A stretch of 53,830 nucleotides of DNA from Parcubacteria group bacterium RIFCSPLOWO2_01_FULL_48_18 (GCA_001824435.1 MHXH01000004.1:2840-56669), one strand, 5' to 3'. Counted from the first letter of the stretch, positions 40,298-48,854 are shown. Notes: generated by a model not told the origin, from the sequence alone. Made by a program: numbers and translations.

Positions 40298-40358
40298 ACT
40301 AAGGGCTTCCATTAAGATCGGCCCGAAGCGCTCATCCGAGTATCCAAGACGCGCGACC

Positions 40359-40374
40359 TGCCTGCCGGCAGGCA
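40359..40374. repeat. TGCCTGCCGGCAGGCA palindrome
   Basis: Perfect 16-bp GC palindrome, same type as 7381-7400. It lies 17 bases beyond the trmD stop. Confidence 0.65.
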
Positions 40375-40391
40375 TCAAATGATAGTACAAA

Positions 40392-41222
40392 TTAAGATAG
40401 GTGAGCGGTTATTTTCCTCCATTCCTCGATCTTTTTATGATTGCCGGAAAGAAGCATTTTCGGGACCCTCCATTGTACGACTTTCTGTCGGCTATCCGCC
40501 AACCGGCGGGGAGAGAAAACCCCGGGGCGGGTATAAACGGAATAACCATGGGGCCTTGAATTTGGAATTTGCCCCTTGGTTCTAAACTCGGGGTCGAGGG
40601 AGAATTTATAATTTGGCAACTTCTGGCTCCTACGGTGTTCAAGGGATTCGGCCTTACCGAGTACCCCGGGAAGAAGGCGTGTTACGGCGTCTACCACAAG
40701 CATTGCCGGAATCTCGCCGCCGGTTATAATGTACGGGCCGACTGAAACTTCTTCGTCGGCGACATATTTCGCCACGCGTTCATCCACCCCCTCGTAATGG
40801 CCACAGATCAGAATCAACTGATCCAGTCTTGCGAGCTGCTCTGCCATCCTTTCATCGAATTGTCTTCCTTTCGCGCTCAATAGAATTACCCGTGTTCGAG
40901 GGGGTTTATTTTTTGTTTTCCCTCGACCTGTCCTCGACTCTGAGGCTCGGACTCGAAGAGGGCTCGGGACGAAGGTTGATTTTTTGTTTTTGGTCCTTGC
41001 GGATTGAACTGCTCTATAAATCGGCTCAATCTTTAATACCATCCCCGGTCCTCCTCCGTACGGCCGATCATCAACCTTCCGGTGTTTTTTGTCGCTCGAA
41101 TAATCTCTAAGATTATGGATGTAAATTTTAATCAAGCCCTTCTTTTGAGCGCGCTTCAAAATCGATTCATTGAAATATGAATCAAATATACGAGGAAATA
41201 TGCTAACGATGTCGAAACGCAT
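40392..41222 (-). CDS. trmD: tRNA (guanine-N1)-methyltransferase TrmD
   Basis: 276 residues. TrmD methylates G37 of tRNAs to prevent frameshifting. Hallmarks: FDIVSIFPRIFDSYFNESIL at the N-terminus, RPYGGGPGMVL, LICGHYEGVDERV, and the SAM-binding knot GPYIITGGEIPAMLVVDAV; the C-terminus has YTRP and VPKMLLSGNHKKIEEWR. It is longer than usual (about 240) because of in-frame insertions at residues about 76-106 (TKN ... GKTKNK), about 199-225 and a short one near 236-246. All are encoded by repeat-like DNA, and the knot and substrate residues are intact. Belongs to the rpsP-khpA-trmD group, with rimM missing. Confidence 0.95.
   Translation of the reverse strand: MRFDIVSIFPRIFDSYFNESILKRAQKKGLIKIYIHNLRDYSSDKKHRKVDDRPYGGGPGMVLKIEPIYRAVQSARTKNKKSTFVPSPLRVRASESRTGRGKTKNKPPRTRVILLSAKGRQFDERMAEQLARLDQLILICGHYEGVDERVAKYVADEEVSVGPYIITGGEIPAMLVVDAVTRLLPGVLGKAESLEHRRSQKLPNYKFSLDPEFRTKGQIPNSRPHGYSVYTRPGVFSPRRLADSRQKVVQWRVPKMLLSGNHKKIEEWRKITAHLS
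40548..40625. repeat. TGGAATTT/GAATTTATAATTTGG repeat inside trmD, in frame
   Basis: Two outward-facing copies of the AATTTGG-type repeat flank CGGGGTCGAGGGAG. This encodes the segment from RSQKLPNYKF to GQIPNSRP, which is absent from normal TrmD between the knot domain and YTRP. Confidence 0.6.
40905..40994. repeat. CCCTCGACCTG/CTCGGGACGA element inside trmD, in frame
   Basis: About 90 bp with flanking TTTTTTGTTTT and a palindrome-rich core including CCTCGACTCTGAGGCTCGG. It shares its ends (TTTTCCCTCGACCTG and CTCGGGACGA) with the element in polX at 19391-19448, and is read in the same frame (TKN ... KTKN). Confidence 0.7.
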
Positions 41223-41395
41223 AAACGAAGAACCTAGAATTTGGAATTTAGATTTTATACGTTTTCATCATAACACAAAAGCCGCGTCTGAAGCGGCATT
41301 TTGTGTTCCGACGATCGGTTAGGTCAATGCGACCCCGGTAAATTGAGCTCAATTTACCTTCGCCGGTCAATCGTTATGTCTTTTAAGGAAGTTCC

Positions 41396-41710
41396 CTAGA
41401 GCTTAAGGTCTTCCACTACTTCGTCGACTGAACTTACCCGGCGCGGCCGAGGGGCAGCGCCCTCTGGCTCTTCAATCTTAAGATTCACGCGGGCGTTGTG
41501 CTTGATTCCGACGATCCGAAGGAGCGAGCGAACTGATTTCGCGGTCGCACCCCCCCTTCCGATCACCTTGCTCATATCTTGAGCATTGACGGAAAGAGTA
41601 AGCAGTACTCCCATTTCATCGATCTTTCGTACTACTTTCACGTCGTCCGGATAATCGACGATTGATTTTATCAGATACTCCAAAAACTCCTGATCAACTG
41701 GTTTCGCCAT
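41396..41710 (-). CDS. khpA: KH-domain RNA-binding protein (KhpA)
   Basis: 104 residues from ATG 41710 (MAKPVDQEFLEYL). A single KH domain with the loop VIGRGGATAKSVRSLL. The C-terminal tail (about 20 residues, acidic with a PRPRR start) is an extension relative to typical 76-residue KhpA. KhpA works with KhpB on small RNAs and cell-division mRNAs in Gram-positives. It lies between rpsP and trmD, the classical location. Confidence 0.9.
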   Translation of the reverse strand: MAKPVDQEFLEYLIKSIVDYPDDVKVVRKIDEMGVLLTLSVNAQDMSKVIGRGGATAKSVRSLLRIVGIKHNARVNLKIEEPEGAAPRPRRVSSVDEVVEDLKL

Positions 41711-41905
41711 ACGATTGTCTATGATCAGCTCTTGCCACTGCAACATCTGCTGTATCGGCTGAAAGCTGAAACGCTAAATCCTGATATACCGAATTCATTC
41801 GACCTTTGAGCCGGCTTCGTCCCTGCTATTCTGACGGCTTCGATACGTATTTCGCCGTCGGCTTGCGCCGATAGCTGGAATCTCTGCCTTAAGCTTTTAT
41901 ACATA
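41711..41905 (-). other. About 190-nt leader upstream of khpA
   Basis: The promoter below is followed by about 190 nt before khpA. A 59-codon frame begins at an ATG 9 bases past the -10 (ATGTATAAAAGC) but has low-quality composition and overlaps khpA, so it is not called as a gene. Several GC-rich stems (CGGCGCAAGCCG, AGCCGGCTC) suggest structure. Confidence 0.4.
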
Positions 41906-41907
41906 CC

Positions 41908-41936
41908 ATTATAATTCATCTCGTCTAAAATGTCAA
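41908..41936 (-). promoter_or_regulatory. Consensus promoter for khpA-trmD
   Basis: TTGACA (41931-41936) and TATAAT (41908-41913) with a 17-base spacer on the minus strand: a perfect sigma-70-type promoter within the rpsP-khpA gap. Confidence 0.85.
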
Positions 41937-42017
41937 TAGGAAGAGGAATGGTCATAGCAAAGTCACCAAAATTATGAAAACAGCCCGGGTCCTTCCGCGG
42001 CGCCATATACCCTTAGC

Positions 42018-42395
42018 CTAAAGCGATGTATCTGTTCTCGTTTCTTCGACTAGCGCGGTTTCAACCGAGGACGTTACCTCTGTAGCTACGGGCGCCGCCT
42101 TTATTGTTTCGTCGGAGGCGCTGTTTTGTTTCCTCTTCGTGTGCATAGAGCGCTTCGGTCCTTTCACAAATCCGAACGATACAAAAAGATTATGAACCGT
42201 ATCGGTGGGCCGGGCGCCTTGAGATATCCAGTGTTCGGCGCGTTCGCGGTTTAGAGAAAACGCTTGCGTATGCGGATTGAAAGATCCGAGGTCTTCCACA
42301 AAACGGCCGCGAAGCTTTGAGCGTTTTTCCGCAACCACAACTCGGTATGCCGCCTGTTTCTTTTTTCCGATTCGCCGTAGTTTTATAGCTAACAT
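42018..42395 (-). CDS. rpsP: 30S ribosomal protein S16
   Basis: 125 residues. The S16 core is clear (MLAIKLRRIGKKKQAAYRVVV, GSFNPHTQAFSLNRERAEHW, GARPTDTVHNLF). It is followed by a C-terminal extension of about 40 residues that is Ser/Thr/Glu-rich, which most S16 proteins lack. First gene of the rpsP-khpA-trmD group. Confidence 0.96.
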   Translation of the reverse strand: MLAIKLRRIGKKKQAAYRVVVAEKRSKLRGRFVEDLGSFNPHTQAFSLNRERAEHWISQGARPTDTVHNLFVSFGFVKGPKRSMHTKRKQNSASDETIKAAPVATEVTSSVETALVEETRTDTSL

Positions 42396-42450
42396 GAAAG
42401 TTATTTTACAGTGGCGTTTAAAAAAGTCAAGCAGTGCGCGAGGAACGTAA

Positions 42451-45400
42451 CTACAACAGCATCGCCGACTGGCAGATCAGCTTGAACTCGCCGTTGCGCA
42501 TGGACGGCCGCGCGCTGACGAGCACCACATTTTCCTCTTGCCACACCGTCGGATCTTTTTCGAGGACGTCGTGAAATACGATTACTTCTGCCGCGGAAGA
42601 AAGATCCTCAAGTCGCGCGAATAGCATTGGTTTACCGACCTTGGTCAACACCTTTTTAAGGCTGGAGATGACCCCTGCCACGCGGATAAAAGACGCCTGT
42701 TTTGAAACGGCTTCACGAATCGGCATCACGCGCAGATCGGTTAGTTTTGCTTGAAACTGGTTCAGCGGGTGCTCGCTGAGATAAAATCCAAGCAGTCCCT
42801 TTTCCCACGACAACCTTTCTTTATTACTTGCCGCGGCAGCATCTTTAAGCGCAAGCACCGAGAGTTGGTAATCGGTATCTTCAAAGAGCCCGGCTTGAGG
42901 GCCGCGGTAGGATTTCTTGTTTTGGCTTGAAAACACAAGCAACCCATCCATATTTTCAAGGGCCTGATTCCTTTCGACGCCGAGGGAATCCAGTGCGCCG
43001 CACTTGATAAGACTTTCGAGCGATTTTTTGTTCAGATCTTTGTGCTGTACGCGTTTGAGAAAATCTTGAAGCGAAGCAAAGGGTCCTTCGCGGCGGCGCT
43101 CTTGAATTACGGCATCAACGATATTCGCCCCCACGTTTTTAATCGCCAGAAGTCCGAAACGGATTGCCGATCGGCCGCTTCCTTCGTCAATGGAAAACAT
43201 TTCTGCGCTTTGATTGATATCCGGCGGAAGGATCTCGATGCCCATCCGTCGCGCTTCGGCAATAAGAAAAGCGGTGCGTTCGGTTTCAACCGCTTCTGCG
43301 CGAAGAAGGCTCGTCATAAATTCAAGCGGGTAATTCGTTTTCAAGTATGCCGTCTGATACGCAATGGTGGCATACGCCGCGCCGTGGGACTTATTAAATC
43401 CGTAACGCGCGAAGGGCTCAAACCAATTCCATATCTTTTCGGCAGTACGCCGGTCAATGCCATTTTTGATCATTCCGGAAATCATTTTCTGCGCTTGCTC
43501 GTCAAGGAGCGTCTTTATTTTCTTGCCTACCGCTTTCCTTAACACGTCCGCTTCCGCCAAAGTAAATCCGGCCAGATCCCGAGCAATCTGCATCAGCTGC
43601 TCCTGATAAATCGCCACTCCGTACGTTTTCTCCAAGATGGGTTTGAGCTTTGGATGCAGATAGGTGATCGGTTCGAGTTTGTGCTTGCGCCGTATATACT
43701 GCGGGATAAGCTCCATGGGCCCGGGCCGATACGCCGAGATCATGGCGATAATATCCTCGAGGTCCGTGGGTTTGAGCTCTTTGATATATCGGCGCATGCC
43801 GTCTGATTCAAGCTGAAAGACTCCAATGGTTTCGGCATTGCGGAGAAGATCGAACGTTTTTTGGTCGTCGAGGGGGATGTGTTTAATGTCAATTTCGCGC
43901 CCAATGTGCTCGCGGATGACGCGAATCGCCTCTTCGATAATGGTAAGGTTTCGGAGCCCCAGCAAATCCATCTTCAGTAATCCGAGATCCTCGATCGAGT
44001 GCATTTCAAATTGGGTGATGACGTTGGTATCGTCCTGCGGCGCGCGCTGGAGAGGTATGAAATCAGAAAGCGGTTCCTTCGAGATTACGACACCGCATGC
44101 GTGCACCGACGCATGCCGTGCCACGCCTTCCAGTTTTTTCGCTGCGCCGATAACTCGCTTGGCGTCGGGATTGTTTTTATACATTTCTGAAAGCTCCGTA
44201 ACCGTCGCAAGCGCTTCGTCTAATGAGCTGTTGAACGGGATAAGTTTGGCAAGCTGATCGCAAAGACCGTACGGGAAACCGAGGGCCCGGCCAGCGTCTC
44301 GTACCGCGGCGCGCGCCGCCATGGTCCCAAACGTGATAATTTGCGCCACGCGATCTTCGCCATATTTCTGCTTAATATAGGCAAGTACCTCGTCACGGCG
44401 AAGATCCGTAAGGTCGATATCGATGTCGGGCATCTGCACTCTGTCGGGATTGAGAAACCTCTCGAATAGCAAGCCGTATGTAAGCGGATCTATGTCGGTG
44501 ATATTAAGGGCGTAGGAAACGATACTGCCCGCCGCAGAGCCCCTTCCCGGCCCAACGACGATACCATGGTCTTTCGCCCAGTTCACGAAATCCTGCACAA
44601 TTAAGAAATAATCGGCAAAACCGGTTTTCTCGATGACGCGGAGTTCATAATCAAAGCGGTCCGCAATTTCTTTCGAGACATTGGAATATCTTTTATGGAG
44701 GCCGTCGAAGGCAAGCTTCCGTAAATACGAATCGGGTGTTTCTTCGTCGGGCACGTCGAACGTTGGCAACTGTACCTTACCTAATTCCAGCTCCAAAATA
44801 CATGCGCGCGCAACCACGACCGTATTTTCAACTGCTTCCGGAAACTCTTGGAACAGTTCGATCATTTTTTCCGCGGGACCCATGGAAACGTCATAGCCTT
44901 TTAACGTAAGCCGGTCTTCGTCATGCAGTTTGTTGCCGGTCTGCACCGCAAGCAGTACATCGTGCGCTTCGGCGTCCTCCGGATGGAGGTAATGCGAGTC
45001 TTGGGTGGCGATCAACGGGATATGTAATTCTTTCGATATGGCCGCAAGCTCGTAGAGCACGCGTTTATCCTCTTCGCTTTTATAGTGCGGTTGGATTTCA
45101 ATATAAAAATTGCCGTCGCCGAAAATGGAACGGTACTCTCCGGCCGCGATGCGCGCTTCTTGTGCTTTATTGTTTCGAATCAGGCGGCTGATTTCTCCGG
45201 AAAAACACCCCGACAAACATATAAGGCCTTCCGAATATTTTTTGAGAAGCTCTTTATCGATGCGCGGCTTGTAATAAAAACCTTCAAGGTGCGAAACGTT
45301 TACCAGCTTAACGAGGTTGCGCCAGCCAATGTTGTTTTTTGCAAGCAGTATGAGGTGGTATCGTTTGTCGTCGATTCCAGAGCGTTTGTTCTTGTAACCG

Positions 45401-45615
45401 TGTGGCGCAACGTATGCCTCGACTCCCAGGATAGGCTTGATGTTGGCAGCCCTCGCCTTTTTATAAAATTCAACGGCGCCATAGAGGACGCCGTGATCGG
45501 TTAGGGCAAGCGCTTCGAATCCCAAGTTTTTCGCGCGCGCGATTAAGTTGTCGATGGTTGCCAAACCGTCGAGTAATGAATAGTGACTATGAACGTGAAG
45601 GTGAACGAATTTCAT
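42451..45615 (-). CDS. dnaE: DNA polymerase III alpha subunit
   Basis: 1054 residues from ATG 45615 (MKFVHLHVHSHYS); an in-frame start 33 bases earlier is less likely. It has an N-terminal PHP domain (HLHVHSHYSLLDGL, ALTDHG), the C-family polymerase core (GPGRGSAAGSIVSYAL, catalytic Asp pair in MPDIDIDLTDLRRDEV), FARYGFNKSHGAAYA, helix-hairpin-helix (LLAIKNVGANIVDAV) and an OB fold near the end (ASFIRVAGVISSLKK). Chromosomal replicase. The C-terminus is shorter than in E. coli, as usual in small genomes. It is the main replicative polymerase here; polA and polX are for repair. Confidence 0.97.
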   Translation of the reverse strand: MKFVHLHVHSHYSLLDGLATIDNLIARAKNLGFEALALTDHGVLYGAVEFYKKARAANIKPILGVEAYVAPHGYKNKRSGIDDKRYHLILLAKNNIGWRNLVKLVNVSHLEGFYYKPRIDKELLKKYSEGLICLSGCFSGEISRLIRNNKAQEARIAAGEYRSIFGDGNFYIEIQPHYKSEEDKRVLYELAAISKELHIPLIATQDSHYLHPEDAEAHDVLLAVQTGNKLHDEDRLTLKGYDVSMGPAEKMIELFQEFPEAVENTVVVARACILELELGKVQLPTFDVPDEETPDSYLRKLAFDGLHKRYSNVSKEIADRFDYELRVIEKTGFADYFLIVQDFVNWAKDHGIVVGPGRGSAAGSIVSYALNITDIDPLTYGLLFERFLNPDRVQMPDIDIDLTDLRRDEVLAYIKQKYGEDRVAQIITFGTMAARAAVRDAGRALGFPYGLCDQLAKLIPFNSSLDEALATVTELSEMYKNNPDAKRVIGAAKKLEGVARHASVHACGVVISKEPLSDFIPLQRAPQDDTNVITQFEMHSIEDLGLLKMDLLGLRNLTIIEEAIRVIREHIGREIDIKHIPLDDQKTFDLLRNAETIGVFQLESDGMRRYIKELKPTDLEDIIAMISAYRPGPMELIPQYIRRKHKLEPITYLHPKLKPILEKTYGVAIYQEQLMQIARDLAGFTLAEADVLRKAVGKKIKTLLDEQAQKMISGMIKNGIDRRTAEKIWNWFEPFARYGFNKSHGAAYATIAYQTAYLKTNYPLEFMTSLLRAEAVETERTAFLIAEARRMGIEILPPDINQSAEMFSIDEGSGRSAIRFGLLAIKNVGANIVDAVIQERRREGPFASLQDFLKRVQHKDLNKKSLESLIKCGALDSLGVERNQALENMDGLLVFSSQNKKSYRGPQAGLFEDTDYQLSVLALKDAAAASNKERLSWEKGLLGFYLSEHPLNQFQAKLTDLRVMPIREAVSKQASFIRVAGVISSLKKVLTKVGKPMLFARLEDLSSAAEVIVFHDVLEKDPTVWQEENVVLVSARPSMRNGEFKLICQSAMLL

Positions 45616-45704
45616 GTGAGGCGTAGAGATTATAATCATTATAGGCAACTAAATCTTTTTTTGAAAGGGGATAATTTGCTATGTACTCCCACAACCGTCG
45701 GGCT

Positions 45705-45737
45705 CAACAAAAAACCTCCTTGTATGCGCAAGGAGGT
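45705..45737 (-). terminator. Terminator of the protease gene
   Basis: On the minus strand ACCTCCTTGCGCATACAAGG pairs with itself and AGGT TTTTTG follows. Located after the protease stop. Confidence 0.85.
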
Positions 45738-45771
45738 GTGCTACCAAAGAGTCAAACTTGAGAATCCTGGT

Positions 45772-46851
45772 CTATATCTCGGGTCCAAGGATAGCGGTAA
45801 TAGTCAGTTTTTGTCCCTTCCGATAGATAACGATGGGTATCTTATCGCTTTCGCTGTGCTCGAAAAATAAAATATCAAGAACCTCATGGGAGTCTTGTGG
45901 CTCTTTGTTGTCAAAACGGGTAATGACATCTCCTTCCCGCAAGCCGGCGCGTTCTGCTGCTCCGCCGGCAAATATGTCCATAACATACACACCTTTCTTC
46001 ACGTTATTGGGGACCTGATAAAATTTTCGTTCTTCGGAAGACAAATCGGAAACCGGCTTGAGCGCAAACGATAGATAGCCGTGCCTAATGTCCTCCCCTT
46101 TTTTCATTCTGGGAAGCAGCCTGATGACAAACTCTGCGGGTATCGCAAGGGGTATGGGATTCACGACAGGTTCTTGTGGACGAGAAGCAGGAAACCACCC
46201 CTTCATAATCGCGATAATCTCTCCATTTTTATTAATCACTGGGGATCCGCTTACTCCAGGGGCAGCGGGGTATCGAATAGAAAAGAAATACACGGAAGCC
46301 CTCCAAGAGATAATCCCAACTCTGCCCACATAGCCCTCGTCGTAATGGTACGGAATACCGTGCGGGTTGCCAATAATAAGTACATGGTCTCCTTCGCGAA
46401 CATCTTTTTGGCGCACAAGTTTTCCGGGTTCAATGGAAGGAAGAAGAGGATGCACCGGCGCTTCGAGCAGCACCAGATCGCCATCTTTGGTTCTGCCGAG
46501 GACTCGCGCCGAAACGGGAGGATAGCCATTTCGGAAATAAACGAAAATCCGATATTGCGCAGTATCGACCGTTATAGTTCCTTTTACCGTATCCCGCGAG
46601 ATAAAATCTTCAACAATATGATTGTTGGTAACAATGTAATAGTGGGTTTCGCTTCGGTCGACAATAGAGCCTACTCCGCCAGTAACCGATACCATGTTGC
46701 CGTCGATAACGCTTTTTACTTCAAACTGAACGACAAAGTCGGTTCTCTCGTGGTACATCGACTGAAAATCCTGCGCCCGTGCAGCTCCGGCATAAATCAT
46801 GAGCGAGCACAGCAGCAAAAAAAGCCGCCGTTGATCTTTGGAACAGAGCAT
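45772..46851 (-). CDS. Secreted trypsin-like serine protease with PDZ domain (HtrA-like)
   Basis: 359 residues. An N-terminal signal peptide (hydrophobic to about residue 24, AARAQ). The protease domain has His in VTNNHIVED, Asp in GRTKDGDLVLLEA and Ser in APGVSGSPVINKNGEI (the usual GNSGGP is GVSGSP), so the triad seems intact. A PDZ domain follows (about 270-355, GGAAERAGLREGDVITRF). HtrA-type proteases degrade misfolded exported proteins. The Asn in place of Ala after the first Asn of TNAHVV and the Gly-Val-Ser context are unusual. Transcribed alone. Confidence 0.9.
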   Translation of the reverse strand: MLCSKDQRRLFLLLCSLMIYAGAARAQDFQSMYHERTDFVVQFEVKSVIDGNMVSVTGGVGSIVDRSETHYYIVTNNHIVEDFISRDTVKGTITVDTAQYRIFVYFRNGYPPVSARVLGRTKDGDLVLLEAPVHPLLPSIEPGKLVRQKDVREGDHVLIIGNPHGIPYHYDEGYVGRVGIISWRASVYFFSIRYPAAPGVSGSPVINKNGEIIAIMKGWFPASRPQEPVVNPIPLAIPAEFVIRLLPRMKKGEDIRHGYLSFALKPVSDLSSEERKFYQVPNNVKKGVYVMDIFAGGAAERAGLREGDVITRFDNKEPQDSHEVLDILFFEHSESDKIPIVIYRKGQKLTITAILGPEI

Positions 46852-46867
46852 CGTTGTTACTCCGTAT

Positions 46868-47027
46868 GAAGATGTAAACTTCTAGTATGAACGGTAACAT
46901 ACAGCAGTAGTGTTGTAAACTCCCTATTGGATACCCGCCCCGATGGTTAATGTGTGTTCAATTTTGACAAGCAGCTCCTCGATTCTAGGTCAAAACTCCA
47001 AAGACGGACGCTAAATGCCTAGAAATA
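46868..47027. other. Gap between protease and rseP terminator; no gene seen
   Basis: The gap from the protease start to the rseP terminator is about 160 bases and holds only the protease promoter region. No open frame or strong repeat is evident. Confidence 0.5.
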
Positions 47028-47056
47028 AAAAACCGTCACGTTACGTGGCGGGATTT
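47028..47056 (-). terminator. Terminator of rseP
   Basis: CCGCCACG and CGTGACGG pair on the minus strand (one G-T), followed by TTTTTTATTT. Confidence 0.8.
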
Positions 47057-47071
47057 TTATAGCCAGCGGTT

Positions 47072-48373
47072 TCAAAAAATAATTTTCGCCAAGTCGGCCA
47101 GCATCGCAAGAACGAAAATGAACAGTATGAGCAGAAAACCTAGTTGCATCAAGAGCGTTTTAACCCTCTTGGATAAATCTTTTCGGATTACACTTTCAAT
47201 TGCAAAAATTAAAATATGTCCGCCATCCAATCCGGGAATAGGAAGCAGGTTAAAAAATGCCAGAAACATGCTTATGTTCGCAGTGAGAAAAATAAGACTT
47301 ACGAACCCTCGCCGAGCCATTTCTCCGCTGATCGATGCAATGCCTATGGGTCCCGAAATGGTATTTGAAGGCGACATCTCTCCTTTAAACATCTTGCCGA
47401 ACACCTCAATATTTCTCTTAAGAAGGTTGGCGTTGTAACGCATACTCTCCGAAAACGATTCGAAAAAGCCGTATCTTTGGGCTGCGCTGAACTGAACCCC
47501 GATGCGCGCTGTTTCTCCGTACATTCTCGGAGTCACTGTCAGCACATGCGCAGAATCGCCGCGCCTCACCACAATCGATAATTCGGCGTTGGGATGCTCG
47601 TTAATGTATGCAACTAACTTATCAAACGTAGCCACCGTCACCGACAAGTCGTCCACTTTTATGAGTTCATCTCTTTCTTGCAGGCCCGCTTCTTCCGCGG
47701 GGCTGTCCGGCTCCACGAACGATATGTGCACAAAATTTTTAGGAAGAAGGCCGGCGTCCCCGAATGTTTGTTGCGCTACGCTAACTGCTTTCGGGGTGAC
47801 AACCGCGGTCAGCGTATCGCCGTTTCGTTCAAACACGATCGATGTCGCTCGATTGGGAGATGTGCCTATGATAAATGAAACGTCGTCCCAGTTTTTCATC
47901 CCCTTCCCTTCAATAGAAATAATCTTATCCTCTGCTTGAAGGCCGGCCAGCTCTCCCACCGAACCGGAAACCACGCCTCCTATCACCGGACTCAACCGGT
48001 GGCCGGTAACGGTATTACCAACGGTCATGAAAATGCCGGCCATCATTACAACTCCTAAAATAGCACTCGCGACCGGACCGGCCCATACGATTAGCAATTT
48101 CTGCCACCGCGGCTTATTGATAAAGGCACGGGGGTCGTCCGATTCGGCGAAGGGGTCGTCGTATAGCTTTACATATCCCCCGAGCGGATAACGAGAAAAA
48201 CGATACTCTGTTTCGCCCGGCTTTATTCCAAAAACTTTTTTACCGAACCCCACAGAAAATACCGTAACCCGCACGCCGAAAGATTTAGCAACCAGAAAAT
48301 GACCAAGCTCGTGGAACACAACCACAACAGATATGACGAAAAGAAACGCGGCCAGCGTAATCAACAATTGCAT
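47072..48373 (-). CDS. rseP: Site-2 membrane zinc protease, RseP/RasP family
   Basis: 433 residues from ATG 48373, chosen for the GGGGAG ribosome site; an in-frame ATG at 48403 is possible. Four membrane segments; the zinc motif HELGH lies in the first (about residues 20-24), and the third motif LDGGHILIF near residue 385 supplies the third ligand. Two PDZ domains (GSVGELAGLQAEDKIISI and PAEEAGLQERDELIKV) sit between them. It cleaves membrane-embedded substrates such as anti-sigma factors or leftover signal peptides. Strand and position suggest a single-gene unit. Confidence 0.94.
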   Translation of the reverse strand: MQLLITLAAFLFVISVVVVFHELGHFLVAKSFGVRVTVFSVGFGKKVFGIKPGETEYRFSRYPLGGYVKLYDDPFAESDDPRAFINKPRWQKLLIVWAGPVASAILGVVMMAGIFMTVGNTVTGHRLSPVIGGVVSGSVGELAGLQAEDKIISIEGKGMKNWDDVSFIIGTSPNRATSIVFERNGDTLTAVVTPKAVSVAQQTFGDAGLLPKNFVHISFVEPDSPAEEAGLQERDELIKVDDLSVTVATFDKLVAYINEHPNAELSIVVRRGDSAHVLTVTPRMYGETARIGVQFSAAQRYGFFESFSESMRYNANLLKRNIEVFGKMFKGEMSPSNTISGPIGIASISGEMARRGFVSLIFLTANISMFLAFFNLLPIPGLDGGHILIFAIESVIRKDLSKRVKTLLMQLGFLLILFIFVLAMLADLAKIIF

Positions 48374-48546
48374 CCCGCTCCCCGATCTTTTTAGAGTTTT
48401 CAATTTCTCCTACAACGCTATTGTGAAAATACCAAACACCAACCGCCTAGTCAATGGGAACACTATCGTGACGACCACCAAAGTTTGAGGCTTGAATCGG
48501 CTTTAAATATTGTGATATGTTTACGGTAAGAGCAGGGGGGGCGATA

Positions 48547-48575
48547 ATTAGAATTAAGCCCCAGCTCCATATAAT
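48547..48575 (+). promoter_or_regulatory. Promoter of rpmF
   Basis: TTAGAA (48547-48552) and TATAAT (48570-48575), 17-base spacer; the -10 ends 12 bases before the rpmF ATG, giving a 5' leader of about 6 nt. Confidence 0.6.
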
Positions 48576-48587
48576 CGCTCACCACAC

Positions 48588-48767
48588 ATGGGAGGAGTAC
48601 CCGTAAAACATCACTCTAAATCAAAAGTCGGACGACGCCGATCGCATTTGGCTCTTAAAAAGGGCTCCTTTTTTGCATGTCCGAACTGCAAAGCGCCTGT
48701 GTTGCCGCATCGAGCATGCGCGCATTGCGGAATATATTCCCCCAAGGCGCCTACGCAGACAACCTAA
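48588..48767 (+). CDS. rpmF: 50S ribosomal protein L32
   Basis: 59 residues (short, easily missed). It begins MGGVPVKHHSKSKVGRRRSH, has the conserved basic block before LALKKGSF, and a complete zinc ribbon CPNC ... CAHC. L32 sits near the peptidyl-transferase region of the 50S subunit. GGAGG lies within the first codons rather than upstream, so translation probably starts on a nearly leaderless mRNA. It begins a translation/RNA-processing group with nusB and rnc. Confidence 0.93.
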   Translation: MGGVPVKHHSKSKVGRRRSHLALKKGSFFACPNCKAPVLPHRACAHCGIYSPKAPTQTT

Positions 48768-48782
48768 CGCTTCGGAGAATTT

Positions 48783-48852
48783 AGAATATAGAATTTAGGA
48801 ATCCGCGGTTGTTGCGTCCTAAATCCTAAATTCTAGATTCTAGATTCTAGAT
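48783..48852. repeat. TAGAATTT-type repeat pair
   Basis: TAGAATATAGAATTTAGGA and, on the other side of CGCGGTTGTTGCG, TCCTAAATCCTAAATTCTAG with three tandem ATTCTAG units. The sides are complementary and can fold as a cruciform. It ends 3 bases before the nusB start codon. Confidence 0.7.
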
Positions 48853-48854
48853 TC

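Noticed and set aside
41725-42006. Possible small gene between rpsP and khpA
   Set aside because: It spans a consensus promoter and overlaps khpA; composition is not convincing, so the region is described as a leader.
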